From NCBI RefSeq assembly GCF_030269605.1, contig NZ_BSTQ01000018.1, positions 124,001 through 188,000 of the forward strand: a stretch of 64,000 bases of DNA, in the 5' to 3' direction. Of this stretch, positions 14,339-22,706 are shown one piece after another. The position numbers and the translations under genes are program-made. Every line of letters starts with the position of its first letter. Positions within the stretch are counted from its first letter, which is position 1. The notes under the pieces are model-generated. The model had not been told where the DNA came from and did not search any database. It saw nothing but the letters and a program-made list of their open reading frames with translations. This stretch comes from Lentzea sp. NBRC 105346 (GTDB taxonomy: Bacteria; Actinomycetota; Actinomycetes; Mycobacteriales; Pseudonocardiaceae).

Positions 14339-16378
14339 GTGCGAGTGGCCATGGAACAACAGGCCACTATGGACGGAGAGACACTCGGACCCGAGTTTCT
14401 CCGCGACCCCTACCCGACATACGCCCAACTGCGTGCCCACGCCCCGGTCTTCCCCACGATCACGCCGAACGGGATGAAGATCTGGGTCGTCAGCCGCTAC
14501 GAGGACGCCAAAGTCGTTCTCGCCGACCCGCGGTTCAGCAAGTCAGTGCGTGACGCGGCTCACCTTTTCGACCCGGACACGGTGGAAGCGCGCAACCTCA
14601 TGTGCCTGCCGCCTTCGTTGCGCGACAACCTGCTCAGTATCGACCCGCCCGACCACACGCGACTGCGCCGGCTCGTCAGCCGCGCGTGCACAGTTCGTCA
14701 GGTCGAGGCGTTGAGACCGAGCATCGAACGCATCGTGAACGATTTGCTGGACCGGATGTCCGGCACCTTCGACCTGATGTCCTCGTTCTCGACGCAGCTG
14801 CCGGTCAAGGTGATCTGCGCGCTGCTCGGGGTGCCCGAATCGGACAGTCCGGCGCTGCTCGGGTGGACGCAGACCATGGTGTCGCTGTCGGTCGCGCCCG
14901 CGGAAACCGTTGCGGCGGACAGCAAAGCGCTGCACGAGTACATCGTGGGCCTGATCGCGGCCAAGCGGGCCAACCCCGCCGACGACCTGATCACCTCACT
15001 CATCGCGGTCGGTGAGACGACCGAGGACGAGCTCATCTCGCTGATCGCGGTGATGATCATCGGTGGCTTCGAAACCACTTCGAACCTCCTCGGCAATGCC
15101 GTGCTCGCGCTGCTGCAACACCCCGAGCAGCTGCGCGACCTGCGGGAGAACCCCGACCTGATCCGCGGTGCCGTCGAGGAGCTGATCCGCTTCGACGGTC
15201 CCACGCACACCTCGACGTTCCGCTACACCACCGAGGATGTCGAGATCGGCGGCACGGTGATCCCCGCCGGTGAGATCGTTTTCGCGTCGCTCATCTCCGC
15301 CAACCGCGACGAGCGCGCGTTCCCGGACGGCGACCGGCTCGACGTGCGACGGGACAGCCGCGCGCACCTCGCGTTCGGGCACGGCATCCACTTCTGCATC
15401 GGGGCCGCGCTGGCCCGCCTGGAAACCGAGGTCGCACTGGGCGGCCTGCTCGCCCGGTTCCCGCACCTGAGCCTGGCCGTCCCGGCCGAGGAGCTGCAGT
15501 GGCGGATGTCGTTGCTCACCCGCGGACTGGAGGCCCTTCCCTTGCACACCGAGCCCCTGACCACCGAGCCCGTGCGGGAAGCGCGGGAACAGCACGCCGT
15601 CGACAGGTTCTACGACGTCTACAGCCAGGTCCTGCTCAAGATCTGGGACAGCAACTTCCACTACGGCTACTGGCTTTCCGACGAGGACGAGAGCTCCAAC
15701 GGCGTCGCCGCGCTGCGGCTCACCGACCTGATGATCGAGAAGATCGACGCCGTGCCCGGCGACCGCGTCCTCGACCTCGGCTGCGGGCTCGGCGAACCCG
15801 CGCTGGCGCTGGCCGGCGCGACCGGTGCCGACGTCATCGGCATCTCGATCAACCAGGCCCAGGTCGACGAGGCCAACCGCCGCGCCAACGGCCGCGCCTA
15901 CTTCGTGTGCGCGGACGCGCTGGACCTCCCGTTCGGCGACCACCACTTCGACTCCGCGTGGGCGTTCGAGTCGCTGCTGCACATGGACCGGCCCAAGGCG
16001 TTGCGCGAGCTGGCCCGCGTGGTGCGGCCCGGCGGGCTGATCGTGGTCGCGGACATCGTGCAGCGCGGACCGTTGAGCGAGGAGAGCAAGGCCGCGCTCG
16101 GACCGGCGCTGGAGACGTTCGCGCTCAGCCCGGTGCCGATGCTGCACGAGTACCCGGCGCTGCTGGCCGAGGCCGGTCTGGAAGTCCTCGAGCTGCTCAA
16201 CGTCAGCGACTACACGAAGAAGACCATGCCCCGGCTCGTCGAGGGCGCGACCAAGCACTACGACGAGCTTGTCGCGCAGTTCGGCGACGAGGCCAAGGCG
16301 CACCTGGACGTGCTGCTCTCGCCGATCGCGTCACTCCCCGAGTGGGGATATCTCGTGGCAGTTGCCCGAACCGCGTAG
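14339..16378 (+). CDS. Cytochrome P450 fused to SAM-dependent methyltransferase
   Basis: 679 residues in one uninterrupted frame from GTG 14339 (ATG 14351 is an alternative). Residues 1-405 are a class I bacterial P450: I-helix GGFETTSN, ExxR in EELIR, and heme loop FGHGIHFCIGAALARLE with Cys near 353. Residues ~415-679 are a class I methyltransferase: FYDVYSQVLLKIWDSNFHYGYW, SAM motif I VLDLGCGLGEPALALAG near 478, then FESLLHMDRPKALRELARVVRPGG. That half resembles small-molecule C/O-methyltransferases of antibiotic pathways. Inference: sequential oxidation and methylation of one natural product. No ferredoxin or scaffold-forming enzyme is nearby. The join is not a missed stop, because the reading frame and codon bias continue across it. 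Confidence 0.85.
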   Translation: MRVAMEQQATMDGETLGPEFLRDPYPTYAQLRAHAPVFPTITPNGMKIWVVSRYEDAKVVLADPRFSKSVRDAAHLFDPDTVEARNLMCLPPSLRDNLLSIDPPDHTRLRRLVSRACTVRQVEALRPSIERIVNDLLDRMSGTFDLMSSFSTQLPVKVICALLGVPESDSPALLGWTQTMVSLSVAPAETVAADSKALHEYIVGLIAAKRANPADDLITSLIAVGETTEDELISLIAVMIIGGFETTSNLLGNAVLALLQHPEQLRDLRENPDLIRGAVEELIRFDGPTHTSTFRYTTEDVEIGGTVIPAGEIVFASLISANRDERAFPDGDRLDVRRDSRAHLAFGHGIHFCIGAALARLETEVALGGLLARFPHLSLAVPAEELQWRMSLLTRGLEALPLHTEPLTTEPVREAREQHAVDRFYDVYSQVLLKIWDSNFHYGYWLSDEDESSNGVAALRLTDLMIEKIDAVPGDRVLDLGCGLGEPALALAGATGADVIGISINQAQVDEANRRANGRAYFVCADALDLPFGDHHFDSAWAFESLLHMDRPKALRELARVVRPGGLIVVADIVQRGPLSEESKAALGPALETFALSPVPMLHEYPALLAEAGLEVLELLNVSDYTKKTMPRLVEGATKHYDELVAQFGDEAKAHLDVLLSPIASLPEWGYLVAVARTA

Positions 16379-16389
16379 CCTGCCCGTTC

Positions 16390-17001
16390 GTGCTGCTCAT
16401 CGCGCTGGAAATGATCGGTATCGCGGTGTTCGCGGCGTCCGGCGCGGTCGCGGCGGTGCGCGCGAGGCTCGACGTGTTCGGCGTGATCGTGGTCGCCCTG
16501 ACGACCGCGCTCGGCGGCGGGATCATCCGGGACGTGCTGCTCGGCGTCCACCCGCCCACGAGCCTGCGGAACTGGCCCTCACTGCTGGTTCCCGCTCTGA
16601 CCGGACTGATCGTGTTCCGGTTCCACCCGCAGGTCGCCCGGCTGCGCCGCAGCGTGTTGCTGCTGGACGCGGTCGGGCTCGGCCTGTTCGTGACGTCCGG
16701 CACGTCGACCGCGCTGCGGCTGGGCGCCCCGCCCTACACGGCCTGCCTGATCGGCATGACCTGCGGAATCGGCGGTGGCGCGCTGCGTGACGTGCTGCTG
16801 CGGGAGATCCCGCTGGTGCTGCGCCGGGAGATCTACGCGGTCGCGGCGCTGGTCGGCGCGGTGGTCGTCGCACTCGGGTTCGTGCTGGGCCTGCCCGCCG
16901 ACCCGGTGGCGCTGCTCGCGTCCGCGCTGATCGTGACGTTGCGCCTGGTCGCGCTGTGGCGGAAGTGGAACGCTCCCGTGGCGAGGGGGCTCGGGGGTTG
17001 A
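16390..17001 (+). CDS. TRIC-family (UPF0126) cation channel membrane protein
   Basis: 203 residues from GTG 16390, starting 11 bp after the P450-methyltransferase gene. Two TRIC repeats are visible: GIAVFAASGAVAAVRARLDVFGVIVVALTTALGGGIIRDVLLG, and the matching GLGLFVTSGTSTALRLG...GMTCGIGGGALRDVLL. The paired GGG(I/A)xRDVLL motifs line the K+-binding pore. About seven membrane segments. Confidence 0.88.
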   Translation: MLLIALEMIGIAVFAASGAVAAVRARLDVFGVIVVALTTALGGGIIRDVLLGVHPPTSLRNWPSLLVPALTGLIVFRFHPQVARLRRSVLLLDAVGLGLFVTSGTSTALRLGAPPYTACLIGMTCGIGGGALRDVLLREIPLVLRREIYAVAALVGAVVVALGFVLGLPADPVALLASALIVTLRLVALWRKWNAPVARGLGG

Positions 17002-17057
17002 TCCCGTGGGTTGATCTCGCGGGTTAACACACAACTCACATCCGCACTTGAGGACCT

Positions 17058-17075
17058 TCTCAGGCGCCTCTCAGG
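17058..17075 (+). promoter_or_regulatory. Direct repeat TCTCAGG, candidate MprA operator
   Basis: TCTCAGG occurs at 17058-17064 and 17069-17075, exactly 11 bp apart, 22 bp before the mprA-like start. OmpR-family regulators bind such same-face direct repeats. A related TTTAAGG/TCTCAGG pair with identical spacing precedes the pepD-like gene (29105-29122). Confidence 0.4.
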
Positions 17076-17096
17076 GGGACGAGCAACACTGACGGC

Positions 17097-17795
17097 ATGC
17101 GCATCCTCGTTGTCGATGACGACCGGCAGATCCGTGAGTCGCTGCGCCGCTCGCTGCAGTTCAACGGATACCAGGTCGAATGCGCCGGCGACGGCCTGCA
17201 GGCGCTGGAGTCGGTGACGTCCCAGCGGCCGGATGCGATGGTCCTCGACGTCATGATGCCGAGGCTGGACGGGCTGGAGGTGTGCCGGCGGCTGCGCAGC
17301 ACCGGCGACGACCTGCCGATCCTCGTGCTGACCGCGCGTGACGCCGTGAGCGACCGGGTGTCCGGACTGGACGCGGGCGCCGACGACTACCTGCCCAAGC
17401 CCTTCGCGCTGGAGGAACTGCTGGCCAGGCTGCGCGCACTGCTGCGCAGGGCGACGACCGACGCCGCCGCCGGGGCCTCCGGACCCGGCACCGTACTGAA
17501 GTTCGCCGATCTCGAGCTCGACCCGTCCACCAGGGAGGTGCGTCGCGGCGAGCGTCAGATCAGCCTGACGCGCACCGAGTTCGCACTGCTCGAGCTGCTG
17601 CTGGCGCACCCGCGACAGGTGCTCACGCGCAGCCGGATCCTGGAGGACGTGTGGGGGTACGACTTCCCGACATCCGGCAACGCGCTGGAGGTCTACGTCG
17701 GCTACTTGCGCCGCAAGACGGAGGCGGACGGCGAGAACCGGCTGATCCACACGGTGCGTGGAGTGGGCTACGTGCTGCGGGAGACGCCTCCGTGA
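17097..17795 (+). CDS. mprA: OmpR-family response regulator, MprA-like
   Basis: 232 residues. Receiver domain MRILVVDDDRQIRESLRRSLQF, phospho-Asp in AMVLDVMMP, Thr in VLTARD, Lys in YLPKPF. C-terminal winged helix: DLELDPSTREVRRGERQISLTRTEFALLELLL and GNALEVYVGYLRRK. It overlaps the sensor kinase gene by GTGA. In mycobacteria mprA-mprB-pepD-moaB2-mscL is a conserved block for envelope stress and persistence; here pepD-moaB2-mscL follow only 10 kb later. Confidence 0.9.
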   Translation: MRILVVDDDRQIRESLRRSLQFNGYQVECAGDGLQALESVTSQRPDAMVLDVMMPRLDGLEVCRRLRSTGDDLPILVLTARDAVSDRVSGLDAGADDYLPKPFALEELLARLRALLRRATTDAAAGASGPGTVLKFADLELDPSTREVRRGERQISLTRTEFALLELLLAHPRQVLTRSRILEDVWGYDFPTSGNALEVYVGYLRRKTEADGENRLIHTVRGVGYVLRETPP

Positions 17796-19168
17796 CCCTG
17801 GCTCCACGGGGCCGGTTCCAGCGCGCCTCCCTGCGCGTCCGCGTCACGTTGCTGGCCGCGTTCTGCGTGGCCGGTGCCGTCGCGCTGGTGTCGCTGGGCG
17901 CGTACATGCTCGTCTACAACAGCCTCTACAACTCGGTCGACGAGAACCTGCACACCCGTGCCGCGGCGGCGGTGGCGTCGCCGACCGTCACCGACGATGT
18001 GACGAGCCTGCCCGCCGCCTTCCTCGGCGCGGGCGATCTGCGGATCGGCCTGCTGGACGCCGAGGGCAAGCTCGTGTGGCCGAAGTACACGCCGCGTCCG
18101 CCGACCAACTCGGACGACCTGCGGGTGGCCAAAGGCGAGCTCGCGGAGAACCTGTGGACTGACCAGGCGACCGACACCCGCGTGATCTCGGTGAAGTACC
18201 GCGACGGGTCGGCGATGGTGCTCGCGCAGTCGTTGAAACCGCAGCGCACGACGTTGGCGAAGCTCAGCCTGGTGCTGTTCCTGATCGGCGGCGCCGGCGT
18301 GCTGTTCGCGGCGATCGCGGGCACGGCCGTCGCGCGCACGGGTCTGCGGCCGGTGCAGCGGCTGACCGAGGCGACCGAGCGCGTCGCGAACACCGGTGAC
18401 CTGACGCCGATCCCGGTGTCCGGGGACGACGAGCTCGCGCGGTTGACGCACAGCTTCAACGCCATGCTCGGCGCGGTCGCCGAGTCGCAGGAACGGCAAC
18501 GCAGGCTCGTCGCGGACGCGGGACACGAGCTGCGCACGCCGTTGACCTCGATGCGGACGAACCTGGAGCTGCTGCTCGCGTCCGAGAACCCGAACCAGCC
18601 GACCCTGTCCGACGAGGACAAGGCCGAGATCAACGCCGACATCCGCGGCCAGCTCGACGAGCTGACCACGCTGATCGGCGACCTGGTGGAGCTCGCGCGC
18701 GAGGACGCGCCCCAGATGGTGCAGGAGCCGGTCGACCTGGTCGAGGTCGTCGAAAGGGCTTTGGATCGAGCGCGTCGGCGTGCCGCCTCGCTGTCCTTTG
18801 ACGTGCGGCTCCAACCGTGGACACTTTTGGGTGATTCCAGTGCGCTGGAGCGGGCCGTGTTGAACCTGTTGGACAACGCGGTGAAGTTCAGCCCGGACGG
18901 TTCCGTGGTCCGGCTGGAGCTCAGGCAGCTCGGTGACGGCAGCGCGGTGGTCGAGGTCGCGGACTCCGGTCCGGGGATCGCGGACGCCGATCTACCTCAC
19001 GTTTTCGAACGTTTCTACCGCTCGTCCGAGGCGCGGACCCTGCCGGGATCCGGGCTCGGGCTGGCGATCGTCAAGCAGGCAGCGGCGCGACACGGCGGCA
19101 CGGCGTACGCGGGCCGAGCGCCCGAAGGCGGCGCCCTGTTCACGTTGCGCCTACCGGGACGTCCGTAA
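17792..19168 (+). CDS. mprB: Sensor histidine kinase, MprB-like
   Basis: 458 residues from GTG 17792. TM1 near 15-40 (VTLLAAFCVAGAVALVSLGAYMLVY), an extracytoplasmic sensor of ~130 residues, TM2 (LSLVLFLIGGAGVLFAAIAGTAVA) and a HAMP linker. H-box ADAGHELRTPLTSMRTNLELL has the phospho-His. N-box LNLLDNAVKFSP, G1 DSGPGI and G2 GSGLGLAIVKQ complete the ATPase. It phosphorylates the adjacent MprA-like regulator in response to envelope stress. Confidence 0.9.
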   Translation: MTLAPRGRFQRASLRVRVTLLAAFCVAGAVALVSLGAYMLVYNSLYNSVDENLHTRAAAAVASPTVTDDVTSLPAAFLGAGDLRIGLLDAEGKLVWPKYTPRPPTNSDDLRVAKGELAENLWTDQATDTRVISVKYRDGSAMVLAQSLKPQRTTLAKLSLVLFLIGGAGVLFAAIAGTAVARTGLRPVQRLTEATERVANTGDLTPIPVSGDDELARLTHSFNAMLGAVAESQERQRRLVADAGHELRTPLTSMRTNLELLLASENPNQPTLSDEDKAEINADIRGQLDELTTLIGDLVELAREDAPQMVQEPVDLVEVVERALDRARRRAASLSFDVRLQPWTLLGDSSALERAVLNLLDNAVKFSPDGSVVRLELRQLGDGSAVVEVADSGPGIADADLPHVFERFYRSSEARTLPGSGLGLAIVKQAAARHGGTAYAGRAPEGGALFTLRLPGRP

Positions 19169-19178
19169 GGTGGCGAGC

Positions 19179-20012
19179 GTGAGTCATCGTGTGAACGACG
19201 AGCCGGGCAGGACACGGCGCTTCCGCTCGTCGGATTCGTCCAGTCCGTCCGCTTCTTCCCCCTCGGAGACCTCGGGCTCCTGGGAGTCGCTCGACGCGCC
19301 GTCGGGATCTTCGGGTTCGTCTGGGCGCCTGCCTACGGCCAAGACGAAGAAGAAGCAGCCGTTCTGGCGTGAGGTGCTCGTCATCGCCGTCGTCGCGCTC
19401 GCGCTGACCACGGTCATCCAGACGTTCATCGCCAAGGTGTTCGTGATTCCGTCGGGCTCCATGGAGACGACGCTGCACGGGTGCTACGGCTGCGTGAACG
19501 ACAAGGTGCTGGTCGACAAGGTCACCTTCCTGTTCCGCGACCCGCAGCCCGGTGACGTGATCGTGTTCCGCGGTCCGCCCAACTGGACCGGTGGCCAGGA
19601 GCCGCCGAACTTCTTCGTCGGCACCGCGCAGGACATCGGCTCGATCGTCGGCCTGTCGGAACCGTCCGGAACGGACTTCATCAAGCGCGTCATCGCCGTC
19701 GGCGGGCAGACCGTCGAGTGCTGCGACGACAAGGGGCGCGTGCTGGTCGACGGCAAGCCGCTCGACGAGCCCTATCTGAATCTGGCCGGTGGTCAGCAGC
19801 AGCAGCCGTTCGAGAAGGTGACCGTGCCTGCTGGGCGGCTTTGGGTGATGGGCGATAACCGCAACAACTCGGCGGACTCGCGTAAGCACGGTGACCCGAC
19901 GCCGGCCGATGGGGCGATTCCGATCGACAACGTGGTGGGTAAGGCTCGGGTGATCGTGATGCCGTTCTCGCGGTGGCAGACGATTACCGATCACAATCCG
20001 CAGGGGCGGTGA
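19179..20012 (+). CDS. lepB: Signal peptidase I
   Basis: 277 residues from GTG 19179 (GTG 19170 and 19191 are in-frame alternatives; AAGG precedes 19179). A Ser/Pro-rich cytoplasmic tail of ~55 residues precedes one membrane anchor (VLVIAVVALALTTVIQTFIA). The catalytic Ser is in VIPSGSMETTL, the general-base Lys in FIKRVIAVGG, and box E is GDNRNNSADSR. It removes Sec/Tat signal peptides outside the membrane. In mycobacteria lepB is usually near rplS-rnhB; here it sits directly after mprB. Its stop codon lies in the first unit of a tandem-repeat tract. Confidence 0.93.
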   Translation: MSHRVNDEPGRTRRFRSSDSSSPSASSPSETSGSWESLDAPSGSSGSSGRLPTAKTKKKQPFWREVLVIAVVALALTTVIQTFIAKVFVIPSGSMETTLHGCYGCVNDKVLVDKVTFLFRDPQPGDVIVFRGPPNWTGGQEPPNFFVGTAQDIGSIVGLSEPSGTDFIKRVIAVGGQTVECCDDKGRVLVDGKPLDEPYLNLAGGQQQQPFEKVTVPAGRLWVMGDNRNNSADSRKHGDPTPADGAIPIDNVVGKARVIVMPFSRWQTITDHNPQGR

Positions 20013-20374
20013 CCGGTTCCGCTGGGCGGTGACTGGCCGGGGTTCTGCTGGGGCGGGCTCTGCTGGGGGCGTGACCGGGGCCTGTAAGTGCGGTGACTGG
20101 CCGGGTCCTGCTCGGGCGGTGACTGGCCGGATTGGGCTGGAGCGCGGCCTGCTGGTGCGGTGACTGATCGAGTTCTGCAGGCGCTGTGACCGGCGGGTTC
20201 GGCTGGGCCGGTGACCGGCTGGGTTCGGTGGGGGCGCGGCTGTTGGGATGGCGACCGGTCGGGTCCTGCAGGGGTGGTGACCGGTCAGGTTCGGCTGAGG
20301 TGGTGACCGGTCGGGTCTTGCTGGGACACTGACCGGGCGGGTCTTGCTGGGTCGGTGTGACTGGTCGAGGCCGG
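20009..20374. repeat. Degenerate ~26-bp minisatellite downstream of lepB
   Basis: About 13 degenerate units of roughly 26 bp run head to tail, with consensus GGTGACCGGTCGGGTTCTGC plus TGGGGC. The unit phase is clearest in the last third (20262-20350). The tract starts at the lepB stop codon. Stop codons arise repeatedly in + frames because TGA is part of the unit, so it is not coding. Spacers are not unique sequences, excluding CRISPR. Confidence 0.75.
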
Positions 20375-20432
20375 CAGGGCCGTTCGGGGGAAGTTCGATA
20401 GCTTGAAAGAGGCGACCAGGGCCGCAGCCCCC

Positions 20433-20470
20433 GGAATTGTCAGACCCCGCCGGTACGCTGAGTGCAATCG
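20433..20470. repeat. Dispersed repeat copy GGAATTGTCAGACCC
   Basis: GGAATTGTCAGACCC at 20433-20447 is identical to the copies starting at 11034 and 11164, followed here by GCCGGTACGCTGAGTGCAATC-like sequence. It lies between the minisatellite and the 3' end of the galactosidase gene. No gene is visible between 20013 and 20486 apart from these repeats. Confidence 0.6.
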
Positions 20471-20486
20471 GAAGCGCGCGGGGGGC

Positions 20487-21815
20487 TCACGACTCCACGA
20501 AGTAGCGCGGGATCGGTTCGCTGAGCAGGCGGCGGGTGGTGGCCAGCCCCCAGTCGTCGAGCTGGTCGAGGCCGTCGGAGCTGCCGCGCAGCCCGCCGTA
20601 CCGCGACACGTGCTCGGCCCACTCCTCGCGCCGCTCGATCTCCGGGCGCGCGACGATGCAGTCGGGATCGTTCACCCAGAACCGCCCGTGCTGGAACGCG
20701 CGGGACACGCCGTTCATGGTGGCGCCGAACTGGCTGGGCATGGAGGCGTCGCCGTTGAAGGACTCGTAGGTGGGCGCGATGTCCGGCGAGACCCGCATGG
20801 CGTCGAACAGTCCGATCGACGGCAGCTGCGGGGCCCCGCACCCGAGGAGGTACGCGTCGCCGATCGCCGAGCGGATCAGTGACACACCGCTGCGGTAAGC
20901 CTCGATCGGGCTGACGTCCTCGTAGCGAACCCCGGGAATCGCGCCCGCGTAGATGAAGTCGATCTTGTGGAAGTCGATGCCCCACGACCCGAACGTTTCG
21001 AAGACGGTTCGCAGGTAGTCGCGAGCCCCAGGGTGAGTCGTGTCCAGGGCGTACAAAGACTGGAACCAGTTGTAGCCCGCGGAAACCGGTGTGCCGTCAG
21101 GCGAACGCACGAGCCAGTCGGGGTGTTCAAAACGCAGGCGGGAATTCTCGGCCACCAGGAAGGGGGCGGTCCAGATGCCGGCCCGCCGCCCACGGGACCG
21201 GATTCGCGAGAAAAGCCCTGGCACGTCAGCGAAACGGCCGGACGGGACGAGCCAGTCGCCGATCTCCGCCTGATACCCGTCGTCGACCTGTACGACATCC
21301 ACGGGCAGCGAAAGGGAATCCAGCAAAGCCAAATTCGAGTCCACATCGGACTCGGTGACATCGGTGAAGTACTGGTACCAGGAGCACCAGATCGTGGGCG
21401 CCGGCCGCGGCACCGGCAGGCCCAGCTTGTCGACCACCTCGTCCGCCCAGTGCGCCAAAGCCAGAGAAACGGAAGAGTCAGTGCGCACGGAGACATCGCC
21501 GTTGGCGGACACGATCACCTTGTTGCCGACGAAGTGCGCGCGGATCGACGGGACGGAAACGGTTGGAGAGACGGCGACCACGAGAGAAACGGGCGAACCG
21601 TCACCGGGATCGACGGCCAGCAGGCCCTCGCCCCAGAACACGTCCGTGCCCTGGGAGTTCTCGTAGCGATACGAACTGATCCGGTGCGGCTTGTCCACCC
21701 AACGGTGCGGCACATCGGAAAGCGCGTAGCCGGTCGACGGTGACCAGGACTGCCAACCTTGCTCGTGCACGCGGGCGCGAGCCGGGTCGACGGTGATCTC
21801 GGCAACCGTGCGCAT
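20487..21815 (-). CDS. GH36-type alpha-galactosidase
   Basis: 442 residues. QGWQSWSPSTGY opens the domain. WCSWYQYFTDVTESDVDSNL and DVVQVDDGYQAEIGDW are melibiase hallmarks. FHKIDFIYAG contains the nucleophile Asp, and MRVSPDIAPT the acid/base Asp. It is shorter than classic ~700-residue GH36 enzymes, lacking much of the N-terminal beta-sandwich. No signal peptide, so it probably cleaves imported alpha-galactosides. It is the last gene of a minus-strand operon with an ABC sugar importer, opposite the GH42/galT arm. Confidence 0.88.
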   Translation of the reverse strand: MRTVAEITVDPARARVHEQGWQSWSPSTGYALSDVPHRWVDKPHRISSYRYENSQGTDVFWGEGLLAVDPGDGSPVSLVVAVSPTVSVPSIRAHFVGNKVIVSANGDVSVRTDSSVSLALAHWADEVVDKLGLPVPRPAPTIWCSWYQYFTDVTESDVDSNLALLDSLSLPVDVVQVDDGYQAEIGDWLVPSGRFADVPGLFSRIRSRGRRAGIWTAPFLVAENSRLRFEHPDWLVRSPDGTPVSAGYNWFQSLYALDTTHPGARDYLRTVFETFGSWGIDFHKIDFIYAGAIPGVRYEDVSPIEAYRSGVSLIRSAIGDAYLLGCGAPQLPSIGLFDAMRVSPDIAPTYESFNGDASMPSQFGATMNGVSRAFQHGRFWVNDPDCIVARPEIERREEWAEHVSRYGGLRGSSDGLDQLDDWGLATTRRLLSEPIPRYFVES

Positions 21816-21818
21816 GAA

Positions 21819-22706
21819 CTAGCCTTTCGTGGATCCGAGGGTGAGCCCGCCGACGAACTGGCGCTGCAGCACGAAGAACACGACCAGCGTCGGCAGCGCG
21901 ACCAGCAGCGAGCCAGCGGCGATCAGGTTGTTGTTGGTGAAGAACGCGCCCTTGAGGTTCTGCAACGCCGAGGTGATCGGCATCTTGTCGCCGGTCTGGA
22001 TCAGCACCAACGCCCACAGGAAGTCGTTGTAGATCCAGGTGAACTCAAGCGTCGCCAAGGCCGCCAAAACAGGACGGCACAAGGGCAACGTCAACTGCCA
22101 GTACTGACGCCACACCGACGCACCGTCCACGCGGGCCGCTTCGGTCAGCTCGTACGGGATCGTCTTCATGTAGTTCGACAGCACGAACGTGCAGAAGCCC
22201 GACTGGAACGCGATGTGGATCAGCACCACACCGACCGGGGAGTCGATCAGCGACTCGCTGTCGCTCACCCACAACGGCACCTCGATCAGCCGGTACAGCC
22301 GCCACAGTGGCGTCACGATCACCTGCTGCGGCAACAGGTTGCCCGCCGTGAACACCATCAACAGCAGCAGGTTGAACTTGAAGCTGAACCGCGAGACGCC
22401 GAACGCCACCATCGACGACAGCAGCAGCGTGATCACCAAAGCCGGAACCGTGATGAGGAACGTGTTCCAGTAGAAGTGCGGCAGGTTGCCGATCTCCCAG
22501 GCGTTGCTGAAGTTCTCGAACGTCAACGACTTCGCGATCGAGAAGTAGCCGTTGATCGACGTGTCCTCGTACGTGCGCAGCGATGCGTACACGGCCCACA
22601 GCAGCGGCGCCAGCGTGCCGAGGCAGGCGAGTACCAGGAAGGCGTGCGTGGCGACCGTGCCCAGGCTGATCGGTCGCTTGCGCTTCACAGCCACCGCGGC
22701 GGTCAC
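21819..22706 (-). CDS. ABC sugar transporter permease (MalG/CUT1 type)
   Basis: 295 residues with six membrane segments. The EAA loop with its conserved Gly reads YELTEAARVDGASVWRQYWQLTLPLCRP, the contact site for the ATPase. It lies 3 bp before the galactosidase gene and overlaps the other permease by 4 nt. No ATP-binding subunit is in the cluster, so a shared MsiK-like ATPase elsewhere is expected, as is common in actinobacteria. Confidence 0.9.
   Translation of the reverse strand: MTAAVAVKRKRPISLGTVATHAFLVLACLGTLAPLLWAVYASLRTYEDTSINGYFSIAKSLTFENFSNAWEIGNLPHFYWNTFLITVPALVITLLLSSMVAFGVSRFSFKFNLLLLMVFTAGNLLPQQVIVTPLWRLYRLIEVPLWVSDSESLIDSPVGVVLIHIAFQSGFCTFVLSNYMKTIPYELTEAARVDGASVWRQYWQLTLPLCRPVLAALATLEFTWIYNDFLWALVLIQTGDKMPITSALQNLKGAFFTNNNLIAAGSLLVALPTLVVFFVLQRQFVGGLTLGSTKG

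Noticed and set aside
20009..20374. Tandem repeats considered as a CRISPR array
   Set aside because: Units are contiguous and degenerate, with no unique spacers and no cas genes.
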